Shown here one piece after another: positions 19,361 to 28,948 of a stretch of 64,000 nt of DNA. Numbering within the stretch: the stretch's first letter is position 1; each line of letters opens with the position of its first letter. Both the position numbers and the translations under genes were made by a program. Origin of the DNA: Lewinella sp. 4G2 (GTDB lineage Bacteria; Bacteroidota; Bacteroidia; Chitinophagales; Saprospiraceae); the NCBI RefSeq assembly GCF_001625015.1, contig NZ_LVWJ02000014.1, positions 372,001 to 436,000 on the forward strand, in the 5' to 3' direction. Under the pieces are notes generated by a model. That model saw only the letters and a program-made list of their open reading frames with translations. It ran no database searches and was not told the DNA's origin.

Positions 19361-21634
19361 CTACTCCGGCAACCCAATCCGTATCGTCAGCTGTGTCCCG
19401 CTAAAGTCCGCCACTTCGTTGAACTGCCGGGCCTCCAGGAAGATCGTCCCCGGCTGGGTCGAGGCCTGGATGGCGGGGGTGATGCCTTCGTAGTACAAAT
19501 CGGTTTCTTCCAGATAGACGGTGCCGGTTACGGCTTCACCCGTTACGTCAAAAGCTGCCATGGCCCCTTCGTCGGTAGTGACGCTAATGCCAGCGGACTT
19601 TATCCCCGCCGAGCCGGGCGTGAACTGGACGTCGAAGGTGGCCGACTCTCCCCCTGCCAGAGTGGTCGCGCTGAGATTGGACACGGTGAAATCATCGTTA
19701 TCTGCTACGACCGTGAGGTTCGTAATGGGGTCGCCACCATCGTTGGTCACTGTGTAGGTGATGGTCGCACCATTCTCTTCGTTTTGAAAAATAGAGGAGC
19801 CAAAATCGGTGCCGGCGGTAGCCTCGTTGGTGCTTATCAGTGATGCAACGCCAGTAATATTCTTGAAAAGGCGAAAGAATCCTCTACTATTCCCCGAAAC
19901 TAGGTCTTGATCCCCGTCCCCGTCAATGTCGACGAATGTGGGCGTGGAGTTACTGCCGACATCAAAACCATCCAGAGGGTTAGGGTTAGCCTCGGTGAAA
20001 ACGTTCATCCCATCATTATAGAAGATCTTAAAGGAGCCGTCACGCGCGCCTGAGACTAAGTCTTGGTCCCCGTCTCCGTCGATATCGACAAAGGTCGGTT
20101 TGGATCTATTGCCGACGTCAAAGCTATCAAAAGGGTTAGAAACAGCCGCGGAAAAACCATTCGTACCGCCGTTTGTAAACACTACAAATGTACCGTACGC
20201 ATTTCCGGAGACGAGGTCCAGGTCACCATCTCCGTCAACATCGACAAAGGCGGGGGCGGAGTTTTCTCCACCGCGGAGACCATCCAGAGGATTGGGGTCT
20301 GCCTTGACAAATGTGTTTGATCCGTCGTTCAAAAAAACATCAAACCTACCATCGTAGCCGCCCGAGACCAGGTCCTGGTCCATGTCCCCATCAATATCCA
20401 CGAAAGTGGGGGTAGTGTACAGGTCGGTCCTTAAGCCCCCTAGAAGATAGAGGTTAGGTCCGTTGAAAGCGCCCGATGCATCTTGACTGAAAACGATGAG
20501 CTCGCCGTATTCATTTCCTGAGACGAGATCCTCGTCCCCGTCTCCATCTAGATCGAAGAAAGTCGGCGAGGAATTACTTTGTGCGAACAAGTCAGCCAAT
20601 GGATCATCGATGACCTCAGTGAAGTTGTTCGATCCGTCGTTGCTGAAGACGAGAAAAATACCGGCATAGTTTCCTGACACTAAATCCTGATCCCCGTCTC
20701 CATCAATATCAGCAAAAGTAGGTGTGGCATAGCCATCGGTATTAAACCCGTCAAGGGGATTCAAACTGGCCTCGGAGAAGATATTATTTCCGTCATTGAG
20801 AAACACGAGAAATTCGCCATTGAGGTTCCCCGAAATGAGATCTTCGTGCTCATCCCCATCTATATCAAAAAAGGTAGGATGGGCTAAACTGCCAACATCA
20901 AAGCTAGAAAAAGGATTGGTGGGCGCCGTGATGAAGGTGCCCGTACCATCTTTAATAAACAAACTGAAGTTGCCATTTCCCTCTCCTACAACCAGGTCTT
21001 CGTCTCCGTCGTCGTCGATGTCGACAAAGCTGGGTGCCGATCGATTATTAACGGATACGCCGGGCAATGGGCTGCCAGCGGAAAAGGCTCCGTTCCCATC
21101 GTTGCTAAATACGATGACTTCTCCAGATGATGCCCCCGATATTAGGTCTTCGTCGCCGTCCCCATCAATATCGGCAAAGCTTGGGTTAGCATAATTACCG
21201 ACGTCAAAGCCACCAAACGGATTGTCATTAGCCTCGATGAAATTACCTGACCCATCGTTGGTGAAGAGAATAAAGTTGCCGTCGAAGTTTCCCGCGACGA
21301 GGTCCTGATCCCCGTCCCCGTCGATATCGACGTAGGCGGGACTGGAGTAATAGCCAACATCATTCGGCACCTCGATAAAGGTTGGCACCTGCTGCGCCTG
21401 AACCGGGTTGGCCGCTAGCAGCGTGAGAATAAATGCTGCCGACCCCCCTACGGCTCGCACATTCGTGCCCATCCGTTCCAGCGCAGTAACGTAGCGTTGC
21501 AATCGGGCGCGGACGCGGGTGCTGTATTTAGTGGAGGGCGCGCTGCGCAACCGGCGCTCGATGCGCGTAGCTAATTTGTTGAATTTCCGCAGCAGATCGC
21601 GCTTGCGGGGGGAATGAGTGTTTTGAGTACTCAT
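19361..21634 (-). CDS. FG-GAP/VCBS ten-repeat secreted protein with choice-of-anchor-D-like module
   Basis: The product has 757 residues. A basic N-terminal extension of about 60 residues (rich in Arg/Lys, ERRLRSAPSTKYS) precedes a hydrophobic segment AAFILTLLAANPVQAQ, which looks like an extended signal peptide ending at AQA-Q. Ten FG-GAP/VCBS-type repeats follow (about residues 95-596, DNA 21350-19845), each with a DIDGDGDQDLVSGN calcium loop and a LFxNDGSGxF strand, period about 53 residues. A choice-of-anchor-D-like Ig domain (SATFDVQFTPGSAG) follows, then a C-terminal segment (PGTIFLEARQFNEVADFSG) like the 3-coathanger-stack region of Bacteroidota exported proteins. No clear type IX sorting domain is visible at the end (TIRIGLPE), so anchoring is uncertain. 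Repeats 3 and 4 have altered loops (DIDDDGDED, DIDGDEHED). Function is probably structural or adhesive at the cell surface. Confidence 0.85.
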   Translation of the reverse strand: MSTQNTHSPRKRDLLRKFNKLATRIERRLRSAPSTKYSTRVRARLQRYVTALERMGTNVRAVGGSAAFILTLLAANPVQAQQVPTFIEVPNDVGYYSSPAYVDIDGDGDQDLVAGNFDGNFILFTNDGSGNFIEANDNPFGGFDVGNYANPSFADIDGDGDEDLISGASSGEVIVFSNDGNGAFSAGSPLPGVSVNNRSAPSFVDIDDDGDEDLVVGEGNGNFSLFIKDGTGTFITAPTNPFSSFDVGSLAHPTFFDIDGDEHEDLISGNLNGEFLVFLNDGNNIFSEASLNPLDGFNTDGYATPTFADIDGDGDQDLVSGNYAGIFLVFSNDGSNNFTEVIDDPLADLFAQSNSSPTFFDLDGDGDEDLVSGNEYGELIVFSQDASGAFNGPNLYLLGGLRTDLYTTPTFVDIDGDMDQDLVSGGYDGRFDVFLNDGSNTFVKADPNPLDGLRGGENSAPAFVDVDGDGDLDLVSGNAYGTFVVFTNGGTNGFSAAVSNPFDSFDVGNRSKPTFVDIDGDGDQDLVSGARDGSFKIFYNDGMNVFTEANPNPLDGFDVGSNSTPTFVDIDGDGDQDLVSGNSRGFFRLFKNITGVASLISTNEATAGTDFGSSIFQNEENGATITYTVTNDGGDPITNLTVVADNDDFTVSNLSATTLAGGESATFDVQFTPGSAGIKSAGISVTTDEGAMAAFDVTGEAVTGTVYLEETDLYYEGITPAIQASTQPGTIFLEARQFNEVADFSGTQLTIRIGLPE

Positions 21635-22025
21635 AACATCAAAGGTAGTATGTTAACAGTGTGATATGCGTGACAAAAGTAGTAAGACTACTCCAATTAT
21701 CGAAGTGGAGCGTTTACACTTTCTGTGCTTCAACATGAATGATCACTTTCGGATCACCCTCCTAGATTCCTAACATCTATAGTCCCGTCACCAAATCCAG
21801 GCGTCTTTGTTTGGCGGAAAAGTTACTTGAGGTCACTTCCAAGGGTCATATAGCTCGCCAGGATCGGTTTCGTAATGGCTACTCCAAACGATTAGTTGAT
21901 CGCTGATGAACTTGGTGGACCAAGTGTTGACGTGTTGCCGTAACTATGGTACTACGGGCGCAGTCAGAAAAAATCAGGCAAAACTTGACCCTGATCACAA
22001 GAATGGGCAGCCTCAGTTCCGCTAC
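21635..22025. other. Intergenic stretch, no gene seen
   Basis: These 391 bp lie between the FG-GAP gene start and the ftsB stop codon. On the minus strand TACTTTTG (near 21673-21680) and TACCTTTG (near 21641-21648) match the Bacteroidota -7 motif upstream of the FG-GAP gene, but neither has a TTG at the right distance. I see no open frame with recognisable content, no terminator and no repeat. Confidence 0.5.
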
Positions 22026-22346
22026 CTACTCCTCCTCCACAATAATGAACACGTCCTCATCATCCTTCTGCATGTAGTAACTCTCGCGGGCGAAGCGTTC
22101 GCGGTTACTTTCCATGTCCAGCTTTTCGGCTTCGGCGGCGTCGATCTTGGCGTCGTATCCAGCCAGTTCTTCCTCCAGGCGGTCAACGGTGCTACTGAGT
22201 TGGAGTTGGGTGAGGACGTCGTGGCGATCCATAAAGACCATCCAGATGGTGAAGAGGACGAGCGTAACGAAGTAGCGGTTGCGCACGTAGGGTGGCAGCT
22301 TGTTGATGAGGGTCGTTACGGGGTCGGTCTTTTTCTTCGTAGCCAT
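22026..22346 (-). CDS. ftsB: FtsB/DivIC-family septum formation initiator
   Basis: A 106-residue bitopic protein. It has a basic cytoplasmic N-terminus (MATKKKTDP), one membrane helix (YFVTLVLFTIWMVFM, about residues 26-40), then a coiled coil (QLSSTVDRLEEELAGYDAKI) and the family C-terminus FARESYYMQKDDEDVFIIVEE. The family joins FtsL and FtsQ in the divisome; Bacteroidota members are usually annotated as septum formation initiators. The start was set at the ATG at 22346 because an upstream TTG would add only four residues. It lies upstream of the FG-GAP gene on the same strand and downstream of eno, which has its own terminator. A broken duplicate lies at 17716-17849. Confidence 0.88.
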   Translation of the reverse strand: MATKKKTDPVTTLINKLPPYVRNRYFVTLVLFTIWMVFMDRHDVLTQLQLSSTVDRLEEELAGYDAKIDAAEAEKLDMESNRERFARESYYMQKDDEDVFIIVEEE

Positions 22347-22502
22347 GAGGGTGGCCAAGATAGGATGGTTCCCGGTACTTTTTGGGATTCGGTACGGACT
22401 TTATGTGGATCGGGCCCTCCTACCCTAGTCCATCAACCCCAATTATGGGTAGTTGTCCTCCATAATCCGGCTCCTACCTAAGTTTACTTACCCACCTCCC
22501 CG

Positions 22503-22519
22503 GCACCTGCGGCAGCGCC
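22503..22519. repeat. 17-bp dispersed element copy
   Basis: GCACCTGCGGCAGCGCC, preceded by CACCTCCCCG exactly as at 17981-17990. It lies in the 328-bp gap between ftsB and eno, which otherwise holds only the eno terminator. Confidence 0.85.
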
Positions 22520-22594
22520 CAAAATGGCTTGAGTAAGGTTGTAATTGGCTAGGGCTTTAGTAATGAACACCGCCAACCTTATGGACAGCGCACT

Positions 22595-22630
22595 AAAAAA
22601 GGGCACTCCCCCATAACGGAGAAGTGCCCT
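22595..22630 (-). terminator. Rho-independent terminator of eno
   Basis: Reading the minus strand, AGGGCACTTCTCC pairs with GGGGGAGTGCCCT (one mismatch) and is followed by TTTTTT. It lies about 45 nt after the eno stop codon. Confidence 0.9.
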
Positions 22631-22674
22631 ATTCATTTAGAATTTAAGGCAGAGTTGCCCAGCAAACAGCTAGT

Positions 22675-23991
<1,317 letters not shown>

Positions 23992-23997
23992 TTAGTA

Positions 23998-24084
23998 TCG
24001 AGTTGCGATTATCAAGTTGCGAGTTGCGAGATTCGAGTAGCACTCGCTACTTGCAACTCGACACTTACAACTTGCAACTCGCTA
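23998..24084. repeat. Degenerate GAGTTGCGAG/CTCGCAACTC inverted array on the carA stop codon
   Basis: Short alternating units (GAGTTGCGA, AAGTTGCGAG, then ACTTGCAACTCG, ACAACTTGCAACTCG) form a long imperfect palindrome. The array ends inside the carA stop codon (minus TAG at 24084-24082). A second array of the same type lies at 25378-25458, on the stop codon of the next gene. Confidence 0.8.
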
Positions 24085-25200
24085 CTTTTTACTCATTTTG
24101 ATGGAGTCGACGAACTGGTCAAACAGGTAAGCGGCGTCGTGCGGGCCGGGGCTTGCTTCCGGGTGGTACTGTACGGAGAAGGCGGGCTTGCCGACGATGC
24201 GGATGCCTTCGATCGTGTCGTCGTTCAGGTTGCGGTGGGTCACTTCCACTACGTCGAGGTTGGCCTCGATGGCTTCGGGGCTTACGCCGAAACCGTGGTT
24301 CTGGCTGGTGATCTCGGATTTACCCGTGATCAGGTTCTTAACGGGGTGGTTGATCCCCCGGTGCCCGTGGTGCATCTTGTAGGTGGGGATATCCACGGCG
24401 CGGGCCAGGATCTGGTGGCCGAGGCAGATGCCGAACATCGGCTTCTCCTCTTCCAGCATCGCTTTGGCGGTATCGACGGCGTAATCCATCGCGCCGGGGT
24501 CGCCGGGGCCATTGGAGATGAAGAGGCCGTCGGGGTTGAAGGCGCGGATGGCTTCCATGCCGGATTTGGCGGGGAATACCTTCACGAAGCAATCCCGCTT
24601 GGTGAAGTTGCGCAATATGTTCTGCTTGGTGCCCAGGTCCAGCACGGCCACGCGGTACTTCGCCGTCGCCTCGTCACCGAGGGTGTAGGCTTCCTTGGTC
24701 GTCACCTTGCTAGCCAGCTCCAGGCCGTCCATATCGGGGGCCGCGGCGAGCTGCTTTTTCAGTGCGTCCAGGTCGAATTTACCGTCCGTGCTTTCGCTGG
24801 AGATGATGCCGTTCATGGCGCCCTTCGTGCGGATGTGGCGTACGATGGCGCGGGTATCCACGTCGCTGATGCCCACGAGGCCTTCCTTTTCTAGGTAGTC
24901 CTGGATGGAAGCATCCGCGAGGTTGCGGCTGTAGGGCACCGTGAAGTTCTTCACGATCAGGCCGGCAATCTTCACGGAGTCAGATTCCGTATCCGCGTCC
25001 GCCGTCCCGTAATTCCCGATGTGGGCGTTCGTCGCTACGAGCAACTGGCCGTAGTAGCTGGGGTCGGTAAATACCTCCTGGTAGCCGGTCATCCCGGTGT
25101 TAAAACAGATCTCACCAACGGTGGTGCCAATCTTTCCGGCGGCCTTCCCCTCGAAGGTCGTGCCGTCAGCCAGTAGTAGGATTGCGGGTTGTTGTTCCAT
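24082..25200 (-). CDS. carA: Carbamoyl-phosphate synthase small (glutamine amidotransferase) subunit
   Basis: The product has 372 residues. It hydrolyses glutamine and channels ammonia to CarB for carbamoyl phosphate, feeding arginine and pyrimidine synthesis. The N-terminal CarA domain (LADGTTFEGKAAGKIGTTVG, FNTGMTGYQEVFTDPSYYGQ) is followed by a class I amidotransferase domain with nucleophile Cys in FGICLGHQILA and the His-Glu pair in QYHPEASPGPHD. The ATG at 25200 gives the normal family start. carB is not in the window, so the subunits are not encoded together here. A -7 motif TATCTTTG lies about 30 nt upstream. Confidence 0.97.
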   Translation of the reverse strand: MEQQPAILLLADGTTFEGKAAGKIGTTVGEICFNTGMTGYQEVFTDPSYYGQLLVATNAHIGNYGTADADTESDSVKIAGLIVKNFTVPYSRNLADASIQDYLEKEGLVGISDVDTRAIVRHIRTKGAMNGIISSESTDGKFDLDALKKQLAAAPDMDGLELASKVTTKEAYTLGDEATAKYRVAVLDLGTKQNILRNFTKRDCFVKVFPAKSGMEAIRAFNPDGLFISNGPGDPGAMDYAVDTAKAMLEEEKPMFGICLGHQILARAVDIPTYKMHHGHRGINHPVKNLITGKSEITSQNHGFGVSPEAIEANLDVVEVTHRNLNDDTIEGIRIVGKPAFSVQYHPEASPGPHDAAYLFDQFVDSIKMSKK

Positions 25201-25228
25201 GTGCGAATGTATGGGTACGGAATTCGCG

Positions 25229-25259
25229 CAAAGATATGGAAACGCAGGTTAGCGATTAA
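25229..25259 (-). promoter_or_regulatory. Likely carA promoter
   Basis: On the minus strand TATCTTTG (25236-25229) is a perfect -7 motif. The upstream element is TTA rather than TTG (25259-25257), 20 nt away. The expected start would leave only about 22 nt before the carA ATG. Confidence 0.5.
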
Positions 25260-25346
25260 GCGTGGGGCTGGCAATGTTTATTCGCCGATTTACAGCGTAA
25301 AGCAACGAGCTAGCGTACCCGATCTCACTAAGCAGAACTGATTTTG

Positions 25347-25363
25347 GGCGCTGACGCAGGTGC
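25347..25363. repeat. 17-bp dispersed element copy (GAC variant)
   Basis: GGCGCTGACGCAGGTGC. It lies in the 255-bp gap between carA and the App1-like gene, just before the GAGTTGC array. Confidence 0.8.
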
Positions 25364-25377
25364 GGGGTGATGGGGGA

Positions 25378-25458
25378 GTAACGAGAAACGAGTAACGAGT
25401 AGCGAGTTGCGACTCCTTACTCACTACTTGCAACTTGCAACTCGCTACTCGCAACTCA
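25378..25458. repeat. Second GAGTTGC/GCAACTC inverted array, on the App1-gene stop codon
   Basis: Units such as AACGAGTAACGAGTAGCGAG, then ACTTGCAACTTGCAACTCGC and ACTCGCAACTCA form an imperfect palindrome. The final TCA is the stop codon (TGA on the minus strand) of the gene starting at 26526. Same family as 23998-24084. Confidence 0.8.
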
Positions 25459-26526
25459 AACCACCCAGCCACGTTCCCGAGCGTGAGTGAGCGCGTCCGC
25501 GTAGTCGCCGACGAGTTGCACTTCGATGTCGGTTGTGTTTTCGATGAGGGCTTCGATGCGTTTGGCCCGCCGTTCACTCTGGACGTCCCGGATGTAAATG
25601 CATAGGATGCGGCCGGGGTTGTTGCGGGCGGCCTCGAGGTAGATGTCCGTATCGTGTTCGCCGGAGTCACCTACCAAGATGAAGTTGAGGTGGGGATAGG
25701 TATCGAGCACCCGCTTCACCATATCGGCCTTGTGGGTCTTGTAGCTGAAGGTCTTGTCCTCACTGGGCAGACCAAAATCACGCAGCAGGACGGGCCCGCG
25801 GGGGAAGTGGTTGATGCTGAGAAAGTCCACCAGCAAATCGTACAAGTTCCAGGGGGAATTGGAGACGTAGAAGAAGGGGTTGAAACCCTTTTCGTCCGGC
25901 CCGAGCTTGAGGGCATTGTAGAAATCGGATACGCCGGCAAAGGCAAGGCGATTCCCCGCGTTCTTCAGGATGGTGTGGATCATCGTTTTGATCTTGAACC
26001 TGCTGGTCACATCCGTCTTGAGGATCGTATCGTCGATATCGCTGATGATTCCAAACTCCGCTTCGGTGGGCACGACGACGGCCGAATGGGAGACAATGTT
26101 GAGGTCCGCCTCGTCGGGAATACTGACGACGGTGATCTCCGCCTCCTGCCACAGCCCGTCGTCAGACCGGACCGTTTTGTCCTCGGGGCAGTGGTGTTCA
26201 ACGTGGAAGTAGCCTTCGTCATTGGTCGTCCGCTCAAAAGTGTAGTCACCCCAGGTGATCTTGACCTTGGCGCCGGGAATCTCCCGGGAGTTAAAGCGGC
26301 GGAAGTTGTTGGAGATGTTGTCCCACAGCTTATCGCGCTCGTCGCGGCGGATACCCCGGTCCCGCAGCACCCGGCCGGTGATGAAGAGGTAATCCTCCCG
26401 GCCAAAACCGATGTAGTTGGCGACGGTGACGGGTTTGTCGTTCCCCCAGTTGAGGCGGTCGACGAGGTCGTCCCATTCCCGGTGAGCGAATTTACCGATG
26501 GATTTTAGTGCGGATGATATGGCCAT
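25456..26526 (-). CDS. App1-family protein (DUF2183, HAD-like phosphatase domain)
   Basis: The product has 356 residues. The C-terminal half carries the App1/DUF2183 catalytic signature FGIISDIDDTILKTDVTS (DxDxT nucleophile region, near residue 165), then FAGVSDFYNALK and a final HAD motif in NFILVGDSGEHDTDIY. The N-terminal half (VTWGDYTFERTTNDEGYFH-like) is the usual App1 beta domain. Yeast App1 is a phosphatidate phosphatase; the bacterial substrate is unknown. There is no signal peptide. The start is set at the ATG 26526; a GTG two codons upstream is possible. The stop codon is supplied by a dispersed array. Confidence 0.88.
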   Translation of the reverse strand: MAISSALKSIGKFAHREWDDLVDRLNWGNDKPVTVANYIGFGREDYLFITGRVLRDRGIRRDERDKLWDNISNNFRRFNSREIPGAKVKITWGDYTFERTTNDEGYFHVEHHCPEDKTVRSDDGLWQEAEITVVSIPDEADLNIVSHSAVVVPTEAEFGIISDIDDTILKTDVTSRFKIKTMIHTILKNAGNRLAFAGVSDFYNALKLGPDEKGFNPFFYVSNSPWNLYDLLVDFLSINHFPRGPVLLRDFGLPSEDKTFSYKTHKADMVKRVLDTYPHLNFILVGDSGEHDTDIYLEAARNNPGRILCIYIRDVQSERRAKRIEALIENTTDIEVQLVGDYADALTHARERGWVV

Positions 26527-26666
26527 ATCCACCCAACGCAGAGTGGGCGGTCAAATGTTCTGGGGGCAACGAAAGCGAATCGGTGCGGACCGTCCACATT
26601 TTTTTGGCGTAGCCAACTAACATTGGCTAAGGCAAAGGGGTACTATCGGCAATCAATTTTCCAGCT

Positions 26667-27107
26667 ATGAGTGGTTTCTTCCAAGAATTCAAAAAGTTTG
26701 CCGTCAAGGGCAACATGATCGACTTGGCGGTTGGCATCATCATCGGTGCCGCGTTTAATAAGATCGTTGACGTACTCGTCAAGCAAATCATCATGCCTCC
26801 CCTCGGCTGGCTGACGGCCGGGGTAGACTTGGCGGATCTGAAATGGGTCATCGACCCGCCTAAACTGGACGAAGCCGGTGCCGTCGTTTCCCCGGGAGTA
26901 GTGATTGGCTACGGCATGTTCATCGAAGCAATGATGGATTTCTTCATAGTTGCCCTGACGCTGTTCGTCGTGATTCGTTTCATTAACCGGCTTAAGGATA
27001 AGGCGGAGGACGATAAGAACCAGACCGTTCCTACCCCAAAGGACATCCAGTTGCTCTCCGAGATCCGCGACGAAATGAAGTTGATGAACGGGAAGTCAGC
27101 TGCGTAA
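26667..27107 (+). CDS. mscL: Large-conductance mechanosensitive channel MscL
   Basis: A 146-residue protein of normal family length. It forms a homopentameric inner-membrane channel that opens on high membrane tension and releases solutes after osmotic downshock. The N-terminal amphipathic helix FFQEFKKFAVKGNMIDLAVG leads into TM1 (AVGIIIGAAFNKIVDVLV). The periplasmic loop contains PPLGWLTAGVDLADLKWV. TM2 is FIVALTLFVVIRFINRL, and the C-terminal helical bundle is charged (LLSEIRDEMKLMNG). The ATG at 26667 is the only good start. Upstream, TAGCCAA and TTGGCTA (26610-26629) form a small hairpin of unknown role. Confidence 0.97.
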   Translation: MSGFFQEFKKFAVKGNMIDLAVGIIIGAAFNKIVDVLVKQIIMPPLGWLTAGVDLADLKWVIDPPKLDEAGAVVSPGVVIGYGMFIEAMMDFFIVALTLFVVIRFINRLKDKAEDDKNQTVPTPKDIQLLSEIRDEMKLMNGKSAA

Positions 27108-27252
27108 GGTTACTCGCGGGTGCAGCCGGGATTTTCTAAAGAGACTTGTGGTGCAAAAGACTAACCGCCTAGCCCGGCTCGTTCCAACCATCCCCGCTAA
27201 AAACTTGTCCTGATAACCGGACTACTTGACTACACATAACCCCACCAACTGA

Positions 27253-28809
27253 ATGGACGCCATTAAAATTCTCTGGGCCGACGACGAGATCGACCTGCTC
27301 AAACCCCAACTCCTCTTCCTCAAAAAGAAAGGCTACGAAGTCACTACCGTCACCAACGGCCACGACGCCCTGGAAGAACTGGAGGGGGACGTAGAATTTG
27401 ACGTCGTATTCCTCGATGAGTCCATGCCCGGTCTCACCGGTCTGGAAACCCTAAGCCGGATCCGCAATACGAATACCTCCATCCCCGTGGTGATGATCAC
27501 CAAGAATGAGGCCGAGGACGTGATGGAAGAAGCCATCGGCAGCCAGATTGCCGGCTACCTGCTCAAGCCCGTCAACCCCATGCAGATCCTGCTGACGCTG
27601 AAGCGGATCATCGACGAGAAACGCCTCGTCCGCGAAAAAACCAACACGGAATACCAGCAGGACTTCCGCCAACTCCTCATGGAGATCAACAGCGGCCTCA
27701 ACAAGGAGGAGTGGGTCGATATGTACAAGAAGATCATCAACTGGGAACTGAAGCTGGACGACAGCCAGAGCGAACAGATGGGCGAGATCCTGGCCGTCCA
27801 GAAAAAGGAAGCCAACGCAGAATTCTGCAAGTTCATCGAACGCAACTACCTCGACTGGGTGAAGGGGGAGGACGCCCCCACCATGTCCCACAACCTGATG
27901 CGTAAAAAGGTGCTACCCCATCTCAGCAAGGACGTCCCTACCGTAATGGTGCTGCTCGACAACATGCGCTTCGACCAGTGGAAGGTCATCGAGCCCTACC
28001 TGAGCGAACTCTTCCGCGTGGAGGAAGAGGACTACTTCTACAGCATCCTCCCCACGGCGACGCAGTACTCCCGCAACGCCATTTTCGCGGGGATGATGCC
28101 CTCCGACATCGCTAAACACTACAAACAGTGGTGGAAGAACGACGCGGACGAAGGTGGCAAGAACATGCACGAAGCCGACCTCCTCGGCAAGCAAATGGAG
28201 CGCCTGATGAAGCGCAAGGAGATCAAGTGGGATTACACCAAGGTCACCCGTACCAACTTCGCCCGCCAGATGCAGGACCGGGCCTTGGACTTCCTCAACA
28301 ATGACTTCTCCGTCATCGTATACAACTTCATCGACATGCTCAGCCACGCGCGCACGGAGATGGAAGTCCTTAAGGAGTTGGCCGGCGACGAAAAGGCCTA
28401 CCGCAGCCTCACCCGCAGCTGGTTCGAGAATTCCCCCCTCTGGGCCACCCTCCGCAAACTGGCCGAGCGCGACGTGCAGTTGATCGTGACGACCGACCAC
28501 GGCACCATCCGCGTCAACACCCCCAGCCGGGTGGTGGGGGACCGGGATACCAGTACCAATCTCCGTTACAAATTAGGCCGCAACCTCAACTACGAGGAAC
28601 GGGACGTACTTGAGGTGCGGGATCCCCAAAAAGCCCTCCTCCCCCGCCCCAACCTGAGCTCCTCGTTCATCTTTGCGAAGGAGGATAAATTCTTCCTCTA
28701 CCCCAACAACTACAACTACTACAACAATTACTACCGCGATACCTTCCAGCACGGCGGCATCTCGCTGGAGGAGGTGATCTGTCCGGTCATTCGTTTGCGG
28801 TCGCGCTAG
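27253..28809 (+). CDS. porX: PorX: response regulator with PglZ/alkaline-phosphatase-like effector domain
   Basis: The product has 518 residues, like characterised PorX proteins. The N-terminal CheY-like receiver (1-125) has the acidic pocket ADDE (10-12), phosphoacceptor Asp55 in VVFLDESMPG and the conserved Lys in LLKPVNP. A helical linker leads to a PglZ-type alkaline-phosphatase-superfamily domain (about 205-518), with metal-binding candidates in VLLDNMRFDQW, IDMLSHAR and TTDHGTIRV. PorX works with the sensor PorY and a sigma factor to control type IX secretion, and the effector domain of studied homologues is a nucleotide phosphodiesterase. PorY is not in the window. The clear identity is the best evidence here that this cell uses type IX secretion. 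Confidence 0.95.
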   Translation: MDAIKILWADDEIDLLKPQLLFLKKKGYEVTTVTNGHDALEELEGDVEFDVVFLDESMPGLTGLETLSRIRNTNTSIPVVMITKNEAEDVMEEAIGSQIAGYLLKPVNPMQILLTLKRIIDEKRLVREKTNTEYQQDFRQLLMEINSGLNKEEWVDMYKKIINWELKLDDSQSEQMGEILAVQKKEANAEFCKFIERNYLDWVKGEDAPTMSHNLMRKKVLPHLSKDVPTVMVLLDNMRFDQWKVIEPYLSELFRVEEEDYFYSILPTATQYSRNAIFAGMMPSDIAKHYKQWWKNDADEGGKNMHEADLLGKQMERLMKRKEIKWDYTKVTRTNFARQMQDRALDFLNNDFSVIVYNFIDMLSHARTEMEVLKELAGDEKAYRSLTRSWFENSPLWATLRKLAERDVQLIVTTDHGTIRVNTPSRVVGDRDTSTNLRYKLGRNLNYEERDVLEVRDPQKALLPRPNLSSSFIFAKEDKFFLYPNNYNYYNNYYRDTFQHGGISLEEVICPVIRLRSR

Positions 28810-28870
28810 TAACTGACGGGCCAGTATCGGCGCAAAACTGGATACTGAGGTAATGATACTTCTACGAAAA

Positions 28871-28900
28871 GTGGGTACGCTCCTCCCGGAACGTACCCAC
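28871..28900. terminator. Bidirectional terminator hairpin between porX and the porin gene
   Basis: GTGGGTACG and CGTACCCAC form a 9-bp stem with a 12-nt loop. TTTGCATTT follows on the plus strand and TTTTC on the minus strand. The genes at 28809 and 28949 converge on it. Confidence 0.8.
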
Positions 28901-28948
28901 TTTGCATTTCTGGAAAAGACGTGATCGCTAACAATTCAAGTCAATTTC

